Source: CAIWHR01 sp963779805 (GTDB taxonomy: Bacteria; Pseudomonadota; Gammaproteobacteria; Burkholderiales; Casimicrobiaceae). From it: 64,000 nt of DNA. The translations under genes were made by a program, and so were the position numbers. This document shows positions 62,230 through 64,000 of the stretch, in pieces; the stretch's first letter is position 1, and the number at the start of each line of letters is the position of its first letter. The stretch is from positions 407,155 to 471,154 of the forward strand of contig CAVZZN010000007.1 in assembly GCA_963779805.1 (NCBI GenBank). Reading direction: 5' to 3'. Below the pieces are notes generated by a model that was given only the letters and a program-made list of their open reading frames with translations, was not told where the DNA came from and made no database searches.

Positions 62230-63456
62230 TCACCGCGTGAGCACGTAGACCACCGCGCGCGCGTTCTGGCGTGCGTAGTAGGCCGCGAGTCCCTGGATGT
62301 CGGCCTCGCTCAGCACGTCCGACATCGCCGCCATCTGCGGGCTCCTGCGTTCGCCGGTGCGATACGCGCGCAGCACTTTTGTCAGGTAGTCGACGCGCTG
62401 CGCGGCCAGTGCGGGCAGGCTCGGATCGGTGCTGTTGCCGTTCGGGCCGTGGCAGCGATCGCAGCGCTGCACCCATTCGGCCGTGGTGAGCGGCCTCGCG
62501 ACCTTCGCCGCCTGCGGCTTCTGGGTTGCGAAATAGGCCGCGAGGTTGCGCATCCCCGTCTGATCCAGCGACTCGGCGAGCGGCTTCATCGTCTCGTCCT
62601 TGCGCTCGCCTCGCTTGTAGGCGGCGAGCGCCTCCGTGAGGTACTCCGCGTCCTGACCCGCGAGGCTCGGAGTGCCCGCCGCGGTCGCGACGCCGGTGTC
62701 GCCATGGCAACCGGCGCATGCCGCGGACGCTGCCTTGCCGGCGGCAGGATCGCCGGGCTTCGTCGAGGGCGGCGGCGCAGGCTTCTGCAGCGCGTAGTAC
62801 ACGCCGAGGTTGGCGATGTCCGCATCGCTGAGCGCGGCGACCATGGAGCCCATGACGTCGTTCTTGCGCTGGCCGCTCTTGTAGGCCTTCATGGCTGCGG
62901 CGAGGTACTTCGGGTCCATTCCGGCGAGGCTCGGCGTGCCGGGCGTCTTGCTGACCCCATCGTCGCCATGGCATCCGCCGCAGCCGGCCGCGGCGGCCTT
63001 GGCCGCCTGCAGCGGATCGGACTTTGCGGCCGCTGCGGGCGCACTGCGGGCGGGAACCGGTGGATCCAGGCTCGCGTAGTACGCCGCTGTCTTCATGAGT
63101 GCGTCGTCGCTGAGCAGCTGCACGGCATCGCGCATCGCGCTGCTGCCCCGTACGCCCGACTGGTACGCCTTGAGCTCGAGGTAGAGATAGACCGGGCGCT
63201 GCCCCGCAAGATGCGGAATGCCTTCGGTGAGGCTGACGCCGTTGACGCCGTGGCATCCCGCGCAGACCTTCTCGGCAGCCCGCTTCCCCTCCGCAATGTC
63301 CGCCGCGTTGGCATACAGGACCCGCATGTCCTTGCCTTGCACCCGCGTCGTGGCGAGCTGCGCGTATGCGGGCTGCGGATTCGGCGCGATCAGCAGAGCG
63401 AGCCACGCCAGGATCGGGACGGCCGCAAACAACCTTCCGGACGTGCCATGTGTCAT
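62230..63456 (-). CDS. Four-domain (tetraheme) cytochrome c
   Basis: A 408-residue exported protein built from four tandem class-I cytochrome domains of about 90-95 residues. The heme motifs are CAGCH (near 64), CGGCH (near 159), CAGCH (near 247) and CDRCH (near 331). Each is followed by a Met-ligand region such as SSAMRDAV, KNDVMGSM, KDETMKPL and RSPQMAAM. The signal peptide is FAAVPILAWLALLIAPNPQP. The repeat suggests internal duplication. It may serve as a periplasmic electron wire. An FNR-like site lies about 175 bp upstream of the start. Confidence 0.92.
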   Translation of the reverse strand: MTHGTSGRLFAAVPILAWLALLIAPNPQPAYAQLATTRVQGKDMRVLYANAADIAEGKRAAEKVCAGCHGVNGVSLTEGIPHLAGQRPVYLYLELKAYQSGVRGSSAMRDAVQLLSDDALMKTAAYYASLDPPVPARSAPAAAAKSDPLQAAKAAAAGCGGCHGDDGVSKTPGTPSLAGMDPKYLAAAMKAYKSGQRKNDVMGSMVAALSDADIANLGVYYALQKPAPPPSTKPGDPAAGKAASAACAGCHGDTGVATAAGTPSLAGQDAEYLTEALAAYKRGERKDETMKPLAESLDQTGMRNLAAYFATQKPQAAKVARPLTTAEWVQRCDRCHGPNGNSTDPSLPALAAQRVDYLTKVLRAYRTGERRSPQMAAMSDVLSEADIQGLAAYYARQNARAVVYVLTR

Positions 63457-63989
63457 GCGACGCCTCTATCGTTGGCCCGCGAAGCAGGTACCGCTTGCGC
63501 GGGCGACGTCACGAGCGGGAACCGACGGCGATGTCGTCTCCCTCGCGCGCAGCCAATGCCGCCGAGTCAGTGTGCACTTCTGCCGCAGCGGCTGCACCGC
63601 AGTGTAGGCACTCGCAAGGGTGCGACGCATATGATCCAGATCAATACCCCTTTCGAAAGGCATTGCGCGACGATTCCCGGACCGCCCACGCGACCACGGC
63701 CGTCCAACGTGACGGCGCGGTCGAGGTGGCCCCGAACGACCGCGGCCACCGCGCGGGATCGGACGGGTCCGGGCGCTTGCGCGAGGCCGAACCGGAGCTG
63801 CCCGGCAATTCGCCGTCCCCACGTCGATTTGACAATTCACAAGCCTGTGGCTCGTTGGCCGCGTAGGCTGATTGTCGCGGCTGTCGCGACGGGCTTTGCC
63901 CACACCCCGAGTCCTGACAGCGCCGCGACGGGCGGCATGGCGTTGCGCCGCCGCGGTAGGTACGCGTTCGACCGAACGGGAGGGTTGCG
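63457..63989. other. Intergenic region upstream of the four-domain cytochrome and the last partial gene
   Basis: Holds the FNR-like box at 63631-63644 and TTGACA at 63829-63834, which lacks a good -10. A short frame from GTG 63846 (VARWPRRLIVAAVATGFAHT) looks like a signal peptide but leads to no recognisable protein. No other gene seen. Confidence 0.4.
63631..63644. promoter_or_regulatory. FNR/ANR/DNR-like box
   Basis: ATGATCCAGATCAA matches the consensus TTGAT-N4-ATCAA at nine of ten specified positions. It lies 175 bp upstream of the four-domain cytochrome start (minus strand) and some 345 bp upstream of the partial plus-strand gene. The match is good; which gene it controls is unclear. 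Confidence 0.5.
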
Positions 63990-64000
63990 ATGAAGACAGT
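63990..64000 (+). CDS. Start of a gene cut by the window end
   Basis: GGGAGGG (63979-63985) followed five bases later by ATGAAGACAGT. The ribosome site and spacing are good, and MKT is a usual signal-peptide start. Only three codons are visible, so the product cannot be named. Confidence 0.45.

Noticed and set aside
1..64000. tRNA, rRNA, CRISPR, transposase and prophage signals
   Set aside because: Looked for on both strands; no cloverleaf-like gene, no regularly spaced repeats and no transposase, integrase or phage structural motifs found.

Overview
The window is GC-rich throughout and reads as chromosomal DNA of a betaproteobacterium (Burkholderiales or Rhodocyclales type). The evidence is the gene set: orn, a Ste24-type M48 protease, a small cytochrome c, a pterin dehydratase, rsgA and a CobD/CbiB-family gene in one stretch; acetoacetyl-CoA synthetase; ETF and ETF:ubiquinone oxidoreductase; several c-type cytochromes; and egtB/egtD. 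I see no rRNA, tRNA, CRISPR array, prophage or insertion sequence. Genes lie on both strands with little spacing.

Layout. 1-5 kb: an O-GlcNAc-transferase-like glycosyltransferase (5' end outside the window) followed by aminoarabinose-type genes (formyltransferase, UDP-sugar decarboxylase, deformylase). 5-12.5 kb: housekeeping genes. 12.5-18.5 kb: acetoacetyl-CoA synthetase, then an EtfD-like membrane Fe-S oxidoreductase divergent from ETF:quinone oxidoreductase. 18.6-23.9 kb: ROK kinase, a membrane protein, a methyltransferase, an orphan histidine kinase. 24-32 kb (minus strand): secreted hydrolase, acyl-CoA dehydrogenase, etfA, etfB, AsmA-like protein. 32-45 kb (minus strand): two adjacent redox operons. 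The upstream one encodes an NfnAB-like pair, a 2-oxoacid:ferredoxin oxidoreductase (OFOR) and a 724-residue protein of unknown function with a ferredoxin tail. It ends at an intrinsic terminator. The downstream one encodes a KorC-like Fe-S flavoprotein and a second OFOR. 45-54 kb: ergothioneine genes, a predicted membrane-tethered papain-like enzyme, two crotonases, a DUF885 protein. 54-60 kb (minus strand): a compact oxidative operon. 60-64 kb: CBS protein and cytochromes.

How the genes fit together. Much of the window moves electrons. Acyl-CoA dehydrogenase and the crotonases feed ETF. ETF can hand electrons to quinone through ETF-QO, and perhaps through the EtfD-like protein. The two OFOR operons connect 2-oxoacid oxidation, ferredoxin and NAD(P)H, and are the most interesting part of the window.

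Sequence quality. About 26 reading-frame breaks occur inside otherwise intact conserved genes. Nearly all are repaired by adding or removing one base, usually in a short G/C run. I read them as assembly or base-calling indels rather than decay, and annotate each gene across the break. Many long antisense open frames are GC artefacts and are left out.
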